In this document: positions 45,885 to 55,488 of the stretch, piece after piece | How the letters are laid out: every line of letters begins with the position of its first letter | Position numbering within the stretch: position 1 is the stretch's first letter | From: Adiantum capillus-veneris | Taxonomy: Eukaryota > Streptophyta > Polypodiopsida > Polypodiales > Pteridaceae | Direction of reading: 5' to 3' | Length of the DNA stretch: 64,000 bases | Assembly: GCA_014529385.2 (NCBI GenBank) | Contig: CM043971.1 | Location: 82,813,340-82,877,339, forward strand | Program-made: the position numbers and the translations under genes | Notes under the pieces: model-generated | What the model was told of the DNA's origin: nothing | Database searches by the model: none | What the model saw: the letters and a program-made list of their open reading frames with translations, nothing else

Positions 45885-47610
45885 ATGAATTTGAGATCGG
45901 GCAGGAATCTCCAGAATAACCAACCAAAACAAGGGGAACAAGCAAGTGTCATATCAACCGAGGGAAGTGTAAACCAAAGTTGGGTGCAACCATTAGGCCG
46001 ATCTTTGAAGGAAGTGTTTCTGATACTTCTTCGGAGAGATCTTACGAGATTTTCACCGAACACTTGGAACACTTGAACCTGAACAACAGAGAAAATATGG
46101 CAGCAGGATCATCAAACCCTTCCGCCACAATGAAGCTATTGTTCATAAAATACCAGTACGACAATGAGCAAGGTGCCAAGATCTACAAAGATGGAATGGA
46201 CCGCTATTGTGTAAAGATAGAGGAGAGACCTAGTGAGTTCAAGGACTTAGTGTCTGTGAGCTATAGCGGAGATAGATATCTAGATGACGAGGGTACCATG
46301 TACTTGGTAGTCCTAAACCCTAACATTGTGGACAAGTGGGGATTGATGGGCACCAAAGCCAAAGTAGATGAAGAACTTGAGGAGAAAGCACCAATAATGA
46401 ACTTCCCTGATGCGAGGTTAAGAAGAGAGAATGAAACTACAAGGATCAACACTGATAACATCTATGTGGGGCTATACAAATATAATAATGGGGAGCAAGA
46501 TCTCTATTATAGATGTGAAGAACCCTACACCCGAGAGTTGACAGACCAAAAAAGACTTTATGTCTTTACCTACACAGAGGGATCGGAAGTGAAAATTGCC
46601 GCTTATGACAAGTATGGGAGGCAATACTCAACAATGGGCAAGAAAGAATTAGAAGGATATACATACTTTGGGGGACAACTACATCAGTATTATGTTACTT
46701 CTAGCTCACAAAGACCAGCACCAACAAATGGAGGGCAAAACCCAATGACGACAGGAGGACAAAGAACTCAGGCTGCTGACTCTTTCAGTCAACCTCAGTA
46801 CTCGAAGCCCGGACCAATGGGATCATTACATTCCAGAGAGTCAATGGATACGAATCGAGGTAGTGCAGTTCCAATCCCCACATATACCACTCCAGGTCCA
46901 AGGTTCGAAGCGGAACCATCACATTTACCTCCTAGTAGTAGATTCAGGGCAGGGGAACCGACAAGGGTAACCCATGAAGTCCATGATGCTAGAGAAAGCT
47001 TTAGCCGGGACACAGGAGCAATGAGATTGGTAGCAAACCATAGACGTATGAGACCATCTCAAGTAGCGAAGTGTATGCCAAAGAAGTATGGTGGTTCAGG
47101 AGATCCGTATGCACATGTGTCACTCTTTAAGCAAGTCTTAAGAGCTGAGCAGATAACAGATTTCCATACACAATACGAGGGATTTGGTCTTACTCTAGAA
47201 GGTACGGCATTGACATGGTTTCAACCACTGAACATAGGGGGATTCCATGACATTGACCATTTGCTAAGAGAGTTTGCTGAGGAATTCTCAAAACAGGGAT
47301 TAAGCACAATACGGTCTCACAAATATATGCTTTTAAACAGAGAGAACACGAAAAAGTGAAGGAAGCTTCACTTCGCTTCAAACAATACATTGAGAGATGT
47401 CCAGTACGTGAACGACCACAAGATGACAGACTATCTGTTCTCTTTATTGAGGGACTGAGGAACGACACTCTCAAGAAGGACTTGCACTTGAAAGCTTGTA
47501 CAAGTTTCGAGCAAGTAACGAGAGAGGCATTGTACTTAGTGGATAACTGTACGGTTTATGGAGAGGTGTCAGCGGATACAGATTTTGCATCCATAGCTCC
47601 TCCTCCGTAG
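45885..47610 (+). pseudogene. gag: Element C gag, N-terminal and core domains
   Basis: Structural protein of the particle. The likely start is ATG 45885 (MNLRSGRNLQNN), which matches the common N-terminus of plant gypsy Gag; the frame changes near 45,980 to the long frame 45980-47359. That frame has an N-terminal module (KYQYDNEQGAKIYKDGMDRY), a Ser/Gly/Pro-rich middle, and the Retrotrans_gag core (RPSQVAKCMPKKYGGSGD; EGTALTWFQPLNIGGFHDID; LREFAEEFSKQG). A second frameshift near 47,350 moves to 47356-47610 (FKQYIERCPVRERPQDDRLS; LYLVDNCTVYGE). At least two frameshifts mean no full Gag can be made by simple translation. Confidence 0.85.
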
Positions 47611-47651
47611 CGAGCGAGACTACCACTAAAAAGAATGTTCAAACAACAACC

Positions 47652-48467
47652 ATGCCAAATGTAGAGCAAATGATAGAAGATGCTCTAAAAAGGATGGCAC
47701 CATACCAAAAACCATTGCCAAAAACACTGAAATGGTGTGCTATTGAACAAAAATGGACAAACCATCCAACAGAGGAGTGCTATTACAACAAAGGGTATGT
47801 AAGGGAGCGTCAGTATGCACCTCCTGCTCAATTAGCACCACCTCAAGTACATCCAGTACCTCGATACCCAACGGGAAATGTACCAGGACCTATGGGGATA
47901 GAAAGACCGCAACCGGTATTGGGACAACAACCACCTTTACCAGGAGCAAGACCAGTAGGCATTAGATATGCACCAACCTTAGAGAATCAGGAAGAACAAG
48001 CCTTAGTGCCTGTTCAAGCCTATTATGAAGAATCTGGTGCACACATGTCTCCAACTGTGTATTACCCACCAGAAGAACCCAAACAACCAGAACCATGGGG
48101 CATGATTGGGAATGTTGGAATACCAACAGTTACAAGTGCTTCTGATGAAGAGAGATACAATTTGGACGCAAGAACATTGATGTTCATAGCTCATGGAGGG
48201 TTAACAGGACAAAGACCATCCTATCCACAAAGGACGAATCAAATGGGACCAAGACCAGCACTAGGACCCTGTTACAAGTGTGGAGGTGACCATCTGATGA
48301 ATGTTTGTCCACATACGGAAATCATTAGAATTAACGCTTATTGCACTGAGTGTGGGGTTACTCACTTCATTGAGGATTGTTCAAAGAATCCAAACAAAGT
48401 GCAAAAGACGACATTGAATATGCTAGAAACTATTCCTACCAGCAGTGGGTCTAAAATGAAACTCTGA
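47652..48467 (+). pseudogene. gag: Element C gag, nucleocapsid part
   Basis: 271 codons, in a different frame from the upstream core. Carries a Cys/His motif (WCAIEQKWTNHPTEECYYNK), a Pro/Gln-rich spacer, and two zinc knuckles, CYKCGGDHLMNVC (48270-48308) and CTECGVTHFIEDC (48342-48380), both CX2CX3HX4C. The spacing matches element B, so it is ancestral and not an error. Would bind element RNA. Ends TLNMLETIPTSSGSKMKL, 78 bp before the next long frame. Confidence 0.8.
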
Positions 48468-48544
48468 TACCAACGCAAGTTGTTACTAGAGCTCAAGCTA
48501 AGAAAACCACTAGAGAACCTGAGAATGGAAAGTTAGCGACTGAA

Positions 48545-50074
48545 GTGGTTAGTCAAGGACCGCGGAGTCAGAGAAACACATGGAAAGCTAGAAAAGCACG
48601 CATGAAGTTGAGAAAAGAACGTGAAGACGCTATTCTAGCTGAGGAACTAAAGCGAACTAAAGATAGATTAGAAAAACTTGAGAGTCAAAACGGGAAACGA
48701 GAGATGAGCCCGGAAAGAACGAAACAAAAGAGTATCAAAGAAACAACGAGCTTAAGCTCAGGGGGATCAGTGCTAGTCGACAAAGTACACGAACCATTGG
48801 ACGCACTGATGAGAGCTTACGAAGCTAGGTTAAAGAACAACCAAACACAAGAACAGAGGTGGATGACATACCCAAACGCGGAATTGGAAAAGCAGAGACT
48901 TGAAATGTGCCAGAGAATGATCGAGACTGCACAAGCCTTATTAGAACCACCAAAAGAAACAATGAATTGTGGAACGGAAAACCCAATTCAGCAAGAGACT
49001 ATCGTTTCACGGGTAGCTGAAAAGACTCCCAGTGCACAAAAGCCTGAAAATACACACAAGGATGACCGCATAGTATTGAACACAACCGATCAGGAGATAG
49101 AGAGTTTTCATCCAGTCATACAGAGGTCTTACGGAAGAGATGAGGATTACAATGAATTTTGGAAACAAGTGAGAGAGGCAAACTTTGCAAACGAGCTAAG
49201 TTGCCAAGCTAATCAGACAAATTGGGAAAAGGACATCAGGAATCCTCCCATAGTGGAATTTGAGGCAGGATCTCAAGTGGACTTGGATCTGCAATCTTAC
49301 TGGGGAGATGGGGGCTCTGTTAGAACAATGGAGAGCAAACCTCATTCACTGAATACCTTACCTTCATACTTAGGAGAGTATGAAGCAAAATCCGAGATTA
49401 GAGCACTTCCCTCACGAAGAATCTCATCAGAAAAAGTCATGGACTCGCAAGGATTGATAGAGATCTTGTCAACACCAGTGACATGCACTATCACTCTAGC
49501 TGAGCTTTTGAGGCTAAGACCACATATGTGGACCACTGTAGGAAAATGCTTGGAGAAATTTGGGATAAAAGACCCAACATCGAGACTGCAAGAGGGTATA
49601 CAAGAGCTGAGTAAACCACAAAAGAACGCTAAGCCTGTACCCTTAAACAAGGTCGGAGAGTATTGCGAAGGTGAAGAGGGGAATACAACCTTACCAGTTG
49701 AATTCCAAGGAGTGAACACGATGGCAATACTAGACAGCGGAGCTGGGGTAGCCATTGCTACAAAAGAAATCTGGAAAAAATGGGGGAAACCAGCAATAAG
49801 GAAGACTAGGTTGAAACTCCAATTAGCAGATGGACACATGGAGAAACCTATGGGGTTATTAGAGAAAGTCGTAGTGACTTCTTGCGGCATTGAATACGAA
49901 CATACTTTTGCTATTGTCGATTTTGGCAAGGAGAATAACTATGATATCATATTGGGAAGACCATTCATGAGACAGTTGAAAATGGTCCAAGATTGGGGCT
50001 ACGATCACATATACCTGAGAAATATGGAAACCACTACACGTGTGAACCTGAAGACCATAGCTACAAAGATGTGA
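48545..50074 (+). CDS. pol: Element C coiled region and aspartic protease (first retropepsin)
   Basis: 509 open codons. Residues 1-130 are highly charged and helical (LRKEREDAILAEELKRTKDR; RWMTYPNAELEKQRLEMCQR). The protease occupies about residues 370-495: TTLPVEFQGVNTMAILDSGA (active-site DSGAG near 395), a LQLADGHMEKPMG flap-side segment, TFAIVDFGKENNYDIILGRP (ILG motif near 467), then FMRQLKMVQDWGYDHIYL. The catalytic residues are intact, so this frame could encode an active domain. The frame ends 82 bases after the start of the next frame; the overlap has no obvious slippery heptamer. Confidence 0.85.
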   Translation: MVSQGPRSQRNTWKARKARMKLRKEREDAILAEELKRTKDRLEKLESQNGKREMSPERTKQKSIKETTSLSSGGSVLVDKVHEPLDALMRAYEARLKNNQTQEQRWMTYPNAELEKQRLEMCQRMIETAQALLEPPKETMNCGTENPIQQETIVSRVAEKTPSAQKPENTHKDDRIVLNTTDQEIESFHPVIQRSYGRDEDYNEFWKQVREANFANELSCQANQTNWEKDIRNPPIVEFEAGSQVDLDLQSYWGDGGSVRTMESKPHSLNTLPSYLGEYEAKSEIRALPSRRISSEKVMDSQGLIEILSTPVTCTITLAELLRLRPHMWTTVGKCLEKFGIKDPTSRLQEGIQELSKPQKNAKPVPLNKVGEYCEGEEGNTTLPVEFQGVNTMAILDSGAGVAIATKEIWKKWGKPAIRKTRLKLQLADGHMEKPMGLLEKVVVTSCGIEYEHTFAIVDFGKENNYDIILGRPFMRQLKMVQDWGYDHIYLRNMETTTRVNLKTIATKM

Positions 50075-51567
50075 ACCGAACACCGGTAGAGGAGTTTGAT
50101 TCAGCTACTTTGGCGGGATCCGAATTTCCAGCTTGGTTAGGTAAGCCCAAGGAGTTATGGATGTGTGGAGCCTCGAAATGTGGAAGTCTGAGGCGAGAAG
50201 AATATGTTTTAGAAAGGGCCATCGAAGACGAAACTTATATAGGAGAACCCTTTCCAGAGGACACGCTTGAACCATTAGAATGGACACACATTCTAGCAAC
50301 CCTAGATGTTTGTGCAATTCCGGATGGTCCCACAACAAAATTTTGCGACAAGGACGGGTACGACGTGGTTCCGTACTTCATGTTGAGAACTGTACTCGAA
50401 AAAGAAACTGAAAAGAACGATACACTAGAAAAGGAAGATGAAGAAGAGGTGTTTCATGACATTCCCGATCATCCTAAGTGGGGAAATGAAGCAGACAACG
50501 AGTCAACGGACAATTCAAGCGAAAACGAAGAAACTATAACGGATGTCCGATTTTATGATTTTCCAAACCAAACTAAACAACGCCAGAAACGCTATAGAGC
50601 AAAGAGAAAAACAAAGGGGATTAGAACCAATCCGATGCCTAGAATAAGAGGAAAAAATCAATTCCTAATGCTAGTAAAGGCGGAAGATTGTGTTAAGGAC
50701 AAGGTTTCTGGAAGAATGAGAGGCAATGATAAAAAGAGCTTACGAAAAGACAAAAGAGGCTCAAGAAATCGAGTTCAAAGGAATGGAATGAAAACAAAAA
50801 CAGAAAAATCAGAAAAGAACAAGCGCAACAGAGAACACACGGAGTCCAAGCTAGAACGTAGAAACAAGTACAGAGAGCTCAAGAAAACTCTGAAAGAAGT
50901 TTGGACGACAGAAATTGAGAGTGGAGAGGACGAAAACGCCAAAATCAAGGAAAACATGGATGTTCCCTCTCACTATAGGAAATTCACAATAGAGGATAGG
51001 AAGGTGGTACTAACCCCACCTATTCGAGAGAGAAAGGAGAACGAATCTTATGACGGACCGGAGGATGCAAAAAAAGTTGATTTAGCAGCTCCAGGTGAGA
51101 CACCTAGACCGGTGTACATAGCCACAGATTTGTCTCCAGGCGAGGAAGAGAGACTTTTGAGTCTTCTCAGAGAGTATAGGGATGTGTTTGCATGGTCTTA
51201 TAAGGACTTAAAGGGAGTTGACCCATCGATATGCCAACACACAATCCCACTGAAACAAGACGCAAAGCCTAGCAGACAGAGACCATACACATATAATGAT
51301 ACATTTGCTAAGCGAATCAAAGAAGAGATAGATAAGCTAATGGAAGCTGAATTCATATACGAGATTGAACACACCGATTGGGTATCTCCGATTGTGGTAG
51401 TACCCAAGAAGAACGGAAAACTCCGAGTGTGTGTCAACTTAAAGAAAGTGAATGCTGCAACAATCAGGGACAATTATCCCTTGCCGATAACTGATCATGT
51501 TCTAGAGCGTGTATCAGGAAAACAGCATACTCCTTTCTTGATGGTTTTTCAGGATATAACCAGCTAG
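49993..51567 (+). CDS. pol: Element C linker and N-terminal half of reverse transcriptase
   Basis: 524 codons. It opens with a conserved linker (EFDSATLAGSEFPAWLGKPK; MCGASKCGSLRREEYVLERA; TLDVCAIPDG) also found in B, then a long Lys/Glu-rich region. RT fingers begin at about residue 370: PVYIATDLSPGEEERLLSLL, REYRDVFAWSYKDLKG, EFIYEIEHTDWVSPIVVVPK, VCVNLKKVNAATIRDNYPLP. A single missing base near 51,525 throws the frame out just before the palm motif, so RT is split between this frame and the next. Confidence 0.88.
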   Translation: MGLRSHIPEKYGNHYTCEPEDHSYKDVNRTPVEEFDSATLAGSEFPAWLGKPKELWMCGASKCGSLRREEYVLERAIEDETYIGEPFPEDTLEPLEWTHILATLDVCAIPDGPTTKFCDKDGYDVVPYFMLRTVLEKETEKNDTLEKEDEEEVFHDIPDHPKWGNEADNESTDNSSENEETITDVRFYDFPNQTKQRQKRYRAKRKTKGIRTNPMPRIRGKNQFLMLVKAEDCVKDKVSGRMRGNDKKSLRKDKRGSRNRVQRNGMKTKTEKSEKNKRNREHTESKLERRNKYRELKKTLKEVWTTEIESGEDENAKIKENMDVPSHYRKFTIEDRKVVLTPPIRERKENESYDGPEDAKKVDLAAPGETPRPVYIATDLSPGEEERLLSLLREYRDVFAWSYKDLKGVDPSICQHTIPLKQDAKPSRQRPYTYNDTFAKRIKEEIDKLMEAEFIYEIEHTDWVSPIVVVPKKNGKLRVCVNLKKVNAATIRDNYPLPITDHVLERVSGKQHTPFLMVFQDITS

Positions 51568-51635
51568 CCATAGCACTGGAAGATCAACATAAAACAGCTT
51601 TTGCAACGGAATGGGGAATTTATGCTTATCGGGTT

Positions 51636-53945
51636 ATGCCTTTTGGTCTAACCAATGCTCCCGCAACCTTCCAGAGGCTGATGACGCATGCTTTCAAAGA
51701 ATACTTAAGGTTGTTTCTAGAAATATACATGGATGACTTATGTGTACATTCTCTTCTGAGAGATGAGCATCTAGAACACCTAAGAAAAGTATTTGAGAAA
51801 TGTAGGACATATCGCATTTGTCTCAATCCTGAGAAATGTGTGTTTATGGTCCGACAGGGCAGAATTCTGGGACATATTGTCTCACAAAACGGAATATCCA
51901 CGGATTTAGAGAAGATAAAAGTTATAGTGGATATGCCTAGACCAACCAATGCGAAACAAGTACAGAGCTTTATGGGACATTGCGGATATTATAGACGATT
52001 CATTTACATGTACGCTATAATAGGCCAACCACTTTACAGGCTAATAGTGAACTTTGAATGGACAGAGGAGTGTGAGGAATCGTTCAAGAAATTGAAAGAG
52101 GCACTCATTACTGCTCCAGTCTTGAAATCACCAGATTGGGAGAAGATATTCCATGTGCATATAGATGCTTCGGCATATGCAATAGGATGCATTCTGGCTC
52201 AGCCAGAAGAAGGAAACATGGATTTTCCTATCTGTTACGCCAGTCGACAGCTCAACAATGCAGAGAAGAATTACACCACAACAGAGCGAGAAGGATTAGG
52301 AATGATATATGCTGTGAAGAAATTTCGGCATTATCTTCTAGCCAACAAGTTTGTGTTTTTTACGGATCACCAAGCCTTGCTCTACCTAGTGAATAAACCA
52401 TGCAATACCGGGAGAATAGTGAGATGGTTCATTATCTTACTGGAATTCGACTTCACGGTAGTAGTAAAGAAAGGAAAAACACATCTTAGAGCTGATCATC
52501 TTTCGCGATTGACGAATGGAGAAGACCCTATAGGAGTAGATGACGACATGCCAGACGCGTACTTGTTCAACATAGAAATGATACCGAAGTGGTCTCAAAA
52601 TGTCGTTAGCCTATTAACCTATGGAGGAGAGTTTGATAGAAGAGAATACAACCAGAAACATATTGCTATTCAGCAATCCAAGAATCTTCAATTGGTTGCA
52701 GGAAGGTTGTATCAATTGGGAAATGATCATGTTTTACGACTATGCATCAATCCTGAGGAATATAATATATATCTGCGCGAAGCACATGTTCAGGAATGTG
52801 CATTTCATTGTTCAAGAAGGAACACATATAGGAATTTGTTACAATTGGGAGTCTATTGGCCAGGAATGAAAGAAAGCGTACATGAATATGTCACTGTATG
52901 TATTGTATGTTCATCAAAACCGCCAGCAGAGTATTCGACATTATATCAGATAATGATCGCTCCAGAATGGAGTCAGTATATTGTTGAATATCTCACAAAT
53001 AGAACTTTCCCAGAAGGAACGTCAAAAGCTCGTCAGAAATCTGTAGAGACAGAAGCTAGAGATTACGCTTTAATAGGAGATCAACTCTATAAGAGAGGTA
53101 AAGACAACCAGCTTAGGATTTGCGCATCAGAGACTGAGTATGTGATAATACTAGAGCAAGCTCATGGAGGAGTAGGTGGAGGCCATTTCTCAGGTGATAA
53201 GACAGCAAAACTTGTCTTAGCCGCAGGAATATGGTGGCCAACATTACATATGGACGCTGAGGAATACGTTAAACGGTGCGATGACTGTCAGCGGACCAAA
53301 GTACCACTTAAAAGAGATGATATGCCGCTTAGACCAATGATGGGGGCAAGAGCTTTTGCAAAATGGGGGATTGATTATGTCGGACCCATTTCACCTCCTG
53401 CATATAAGACTCATGCACAATACATCATTGTGGCTACAGACTATCTAACAAAGTGGGTCGAAGCAAAGGCAACTCAAAAAGCAGATGCCAGGACCACGGC
53501 ACAATTTCTATATGAATACGTCTTTGTACGATATGGATTGCCAATAGAAATTGTGAGTGATCGAGGCACACATTTTATAAATGAAGTGATAGAGATCCTT
53601 CTAGATGAATTCATGGTAATCCATAGGAAATCAGCCCCGTATCATCCACAAGCAAACGGACAAGCTGAAGCAACAAACAAAACCATATGCACGGTCCTCA
53701 CGAAGATTGTATCTGAGTCGAGAACTGACTGGGACCAGAAGTTGCATTCAACATTATGGGCATATAGGGTAGCATATAAAACATCAATAGGAACGACCCC
53801 ATATAACATGGTTTTTGGGCTAAATGCTATCTTACCAATAGAATTCTTGATTTCAACCTTAAGGGTGGCTAAGGATCTAGAGTGGACAGGGCACGAGCTT
53901 TCTGATAGAATAGATGACCTGGAAAAGCTAACGAGCTTCGCCTAA
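51636..53945 (+). CDS. pol: Element C Pol: RT palm/thumb, RNase H, two zinc modules, integrase core
   Basis: 769 open codons; its first Met (VMPFGLTNAPAT) is internal to RT. YMDD at residues 31-34, thumb with GRILGHIVSQNGISTD. RNase H about 165-290 (HVHIDASAYAIGCILAQ; TTTEREGLGMIYAVKKF; FTDHQALLYL; LRADHLSRL). First zinc module about 381-423 (H-X6-H-X30-CIVC) and second about 508-550 (H-X6-H-X30-CDDC). Integrase core has WGIDYVGPISPP (about 577), VSDRGTHFINEV (640) and PQANGQAEATNK (670), so D, D and E are all present. All visible catalytic residues are intact. The frame closes at 53945 by a frameshift before the integrase C-terminus. Confidence 0.92.
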   Translation: MPFGLTNAPATFQRLMTHAFKEYLRLFLEIYMDDLCVHSLLRDEHLEHLRKVFEKCRTYRICLNPEKCVFMVRQGRILGHIVSQNGISTDLEKIKVIVDMPRPTNAKQVQSFMGHCGYYRRFIYMYAIIGQPLYRLIVNFEWTEECEESFKKLKEALITAPVLKSPDWEKIFHVHIDASAYAIGCILAQPEEGNMDFPICYASRQLNNAEKNYTTTEREGLGMIYAVKKFRHYLLANKFVFFTDHQALLYLVNKPCNTGRIVRWFIILLEFDFTVVVKKGKTHLRADHLSRLTNGEDPIGVDDDMPDAYLFNIEMIPKWSQNVVSLLTYGGEFDRREYNQKHIAIQQSKNLQLVAGRLYQLGNDHVLRLCINPEEYNIYLREAHVQECAFHCSRRNTYRNLLQLGVYWPGMKESVHEYVTVCIVCSSKPPAEYSTLYQIMIAPEWSQYIVEYLTNRTFPEGTSKARQKSVETEARDYALIGDQLYKRGKDNQLRICASETEYVIILEQAHGGVGGGHFSGDKTAKLVLAAGIWWPTLHMDAEEYVKRCDDCQRTKVPLKRDDMPLRPMMGARAFAKWGIDYVGPISPPAYKTHAQYIIVATDYLTKWVEAKATQKADARTTAQFLYEYVFVRYGLPIEIVSDRGTHFINEVIEILLDEFMVIHRKSAPYHPQANGQAEATNKTICTVLTKIVSESRTDWDQKLHSTLWAYRVAYKTSIGTTPYNMVFGLNAILPIEFLISTLRVAKDLEWTGHELSDRIDDLEKLTSFA

Positions 53946-54235
53946 AAGCAGTAGCTTCTATCTACGCTCAAAAAAGGCGACAAAAAGAATTTTTTGATAA
54001 GCATGTGCGGACTAAAGAGTTTAAGGTTGGGGACTATGTCCTAGTTTACACTCTGAAACAGCATGCTAAGAAGCTTAAAAAGCGAGGGATGGGACCTCTG
54101 GTGATTAAAGATCTATCACCAAGTGGAGCCGTCAAGCTTGCTACATTAGACGGAGAAGAAATGCCCAATTGGATTAGTGGATGCAGAGTGAAAAAGTATC
54201 TTTTGCCGCTAACCCAAGACATGCTTCTCAAAATA
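53946..54235 (+). pseudogene. pol: Element C integrase C-terminal (GPY/F-like) module
   Basis: In a new frame from 54005: KEFKVGDYVLVYTLKQHAKK, KKRGMGPLVIKDLSPSGAVK, LATLDGEEMPNWISGCRVKK. This corresponds to the integrase C-terminal DNA-binding module with a GPL variant of the GPY/F motif. After about 54,235 the frame changes again; the frame left behind continues as an Arg/Lys-rich out-of-frame tail to 54364. Confidence 0.75.
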
Positions 54236-55488
54236 CATCAAAAAAGCTGCGTGTCCAGAAAAAGAAAAAGATTGTGGAGGAAGCGCAAGCCGAGGCGAAG
54301 GAAAGAATGGAGAAAAGAAGACTACTGCGTCAGAAACAGCGCAATGAAGGAGCAATACGAATAAACGCAGTCAGTATAACAGAAATGGATAATGACAAAG
54401 AAGAACCCATCATTGAATGCAAAGTAGGAACCAACCAAATCAAAGCCAGAGCACTATTGGATTCAGGAGCTCAAGCTAACCTACTTTCACTCAGTTTGTA
54501 TAGACAATTGACAAATGACACTAAACTACAAACTGCCAAGCAAGAGTTAAAGAGTTACTCTGAGAATTCAATCAAAACTGTCGGATGCACAGTTTTACAT
54601 ATACAGATTAACCATTATGTGTATCCTCATATGTTTTACGTGGTTGAAGACCAAGCTACACAACATCCATTATTGCTAGGACAACCATGGCAGAAGCAAT
54701 ACAATGCAATGATTGACTGGAGTTCTAAATCAGTGCTTATCAAATACGAAGGTGAAAGTCAATCAGTTAAGTTCACCAAAGGAGAAGAGCCAACTCCAAA
54801 GGACGAATCCAAAGACAAAGGTAAACAACAACCAGAGAAAAAGAAGAAGCAATGGCAACCAAAAGTTTCTATACAACCGGATTACTCTTCGACGAGGAAT
54901 TCTCAACAGTGGATAAGGAAGACAAGCAATAATATAACAGCTCAACCTTGGGAAAAAATGGAGTCAAAGTTGGTATGGAGACCAAAAAAGGTTGTGCCAG
55001 AGAACACAAAGGTGGAAAACAGAGTCTTCAATACCAGACAACAGAGTGATTCCAGACAATCAAAGACAGTGAAAGAGATCTGGATTCCAAAGAAGTTCAT
55101 GACGGCACAAAGCTATAGCAAACAAATTTGGATCCCAAAGATTTGTAAACAGGAACTCCCTTCAGTACAATCAACGGAAACTCCTAGGTATTTCAAGTCG
55201 AGGAAATCAACACAAAGAACAAAGCAGGTTTGGGTCGCAAAGAGTTTGTGGCAAGCACAAGTGAAGCGGAAGCAGATTTGGATTGTAAAAAAGAACAACA
55301 AAGTAAAGAAGAATCCATCTACTGATTCTACTACCGAAGTGCCAAAACCAACCCAAAACCCGACCACCAATCCTTCAATCAAACAAAGAGCAGCTTTATT
55401 GGAAAGACTGTTGTATCATCGCTGTACAATTGCATTGGGAACTTATGACCAAAACAGCTACAATGCTTCGCCCACAGACACTTCATAG
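54181..55488 (+). CDS. Second retropepsin-like domain with WIPK-repeat tail, downstream of integrase
   Basis: 435 open codons. True domain content starts at about residue 20: a charged helix (KKKKIVEEAQAEAKERMEKR), then an aspartic-protease-like fold. It contains EPIIECKVGTNQIKARALLD with active-site motif LLDSGAQANLLS (about residues 89-100), a flap-like LKSYSENSIKTVGCTV, and PLLLGQPWQKQYNAMIDW (about 163-180), which resembles the ILG strand. A Lys/Gln-rich tail carries at least five Trp motifs (LVWRPKK, EIWIPKK, QIWIPKI, QVWVAKS, QIWIVKK). The first retropepsin of the element lies before RT, so this is a second copy of the fold. The same domain occurs, decayed, after integrase in A2. Role unknown: a processing enzyme or a non-catalytic module. 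Confidence 0.75.
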   Translation: MQSEKVSFAANPRHASQNTSKKLRVQKKKKIVEEAQAEAKERMEKRRLLRQKQRNEGAIRINAVSITEMDNDKEEPIIECKVGTNQIKARALLDSGAQANLLSLSLYRQLTNDTKLQTAKQELKSYSENSIKTVGCTVLHIQINHYVYPHMFYVVEDQATQHPLLLGQPWQKQYNAMIDWSSKSVLIKYEGESQSVKFTKGEEPTPKDESKDKGKQQPEKKKKQWQPKVSIQPDYSSTRNSQQWIRKTSNNITAQPWEKMESKLVWRPKKVVPENTKVENRVFNTRQQSDSRQSKTVKEIWIPKKFMTAQSYSKQIWIPKICKQELPSVQSTETPRYFKSRKSTQRTKQVWVAKSLWQAQVKRKQIWIVKKNNKVKKNPSTDSTTEVPKPTQNPTTNPSIKQRAALLERLLYHRCTIALGTYDQNSYNASPTDTS

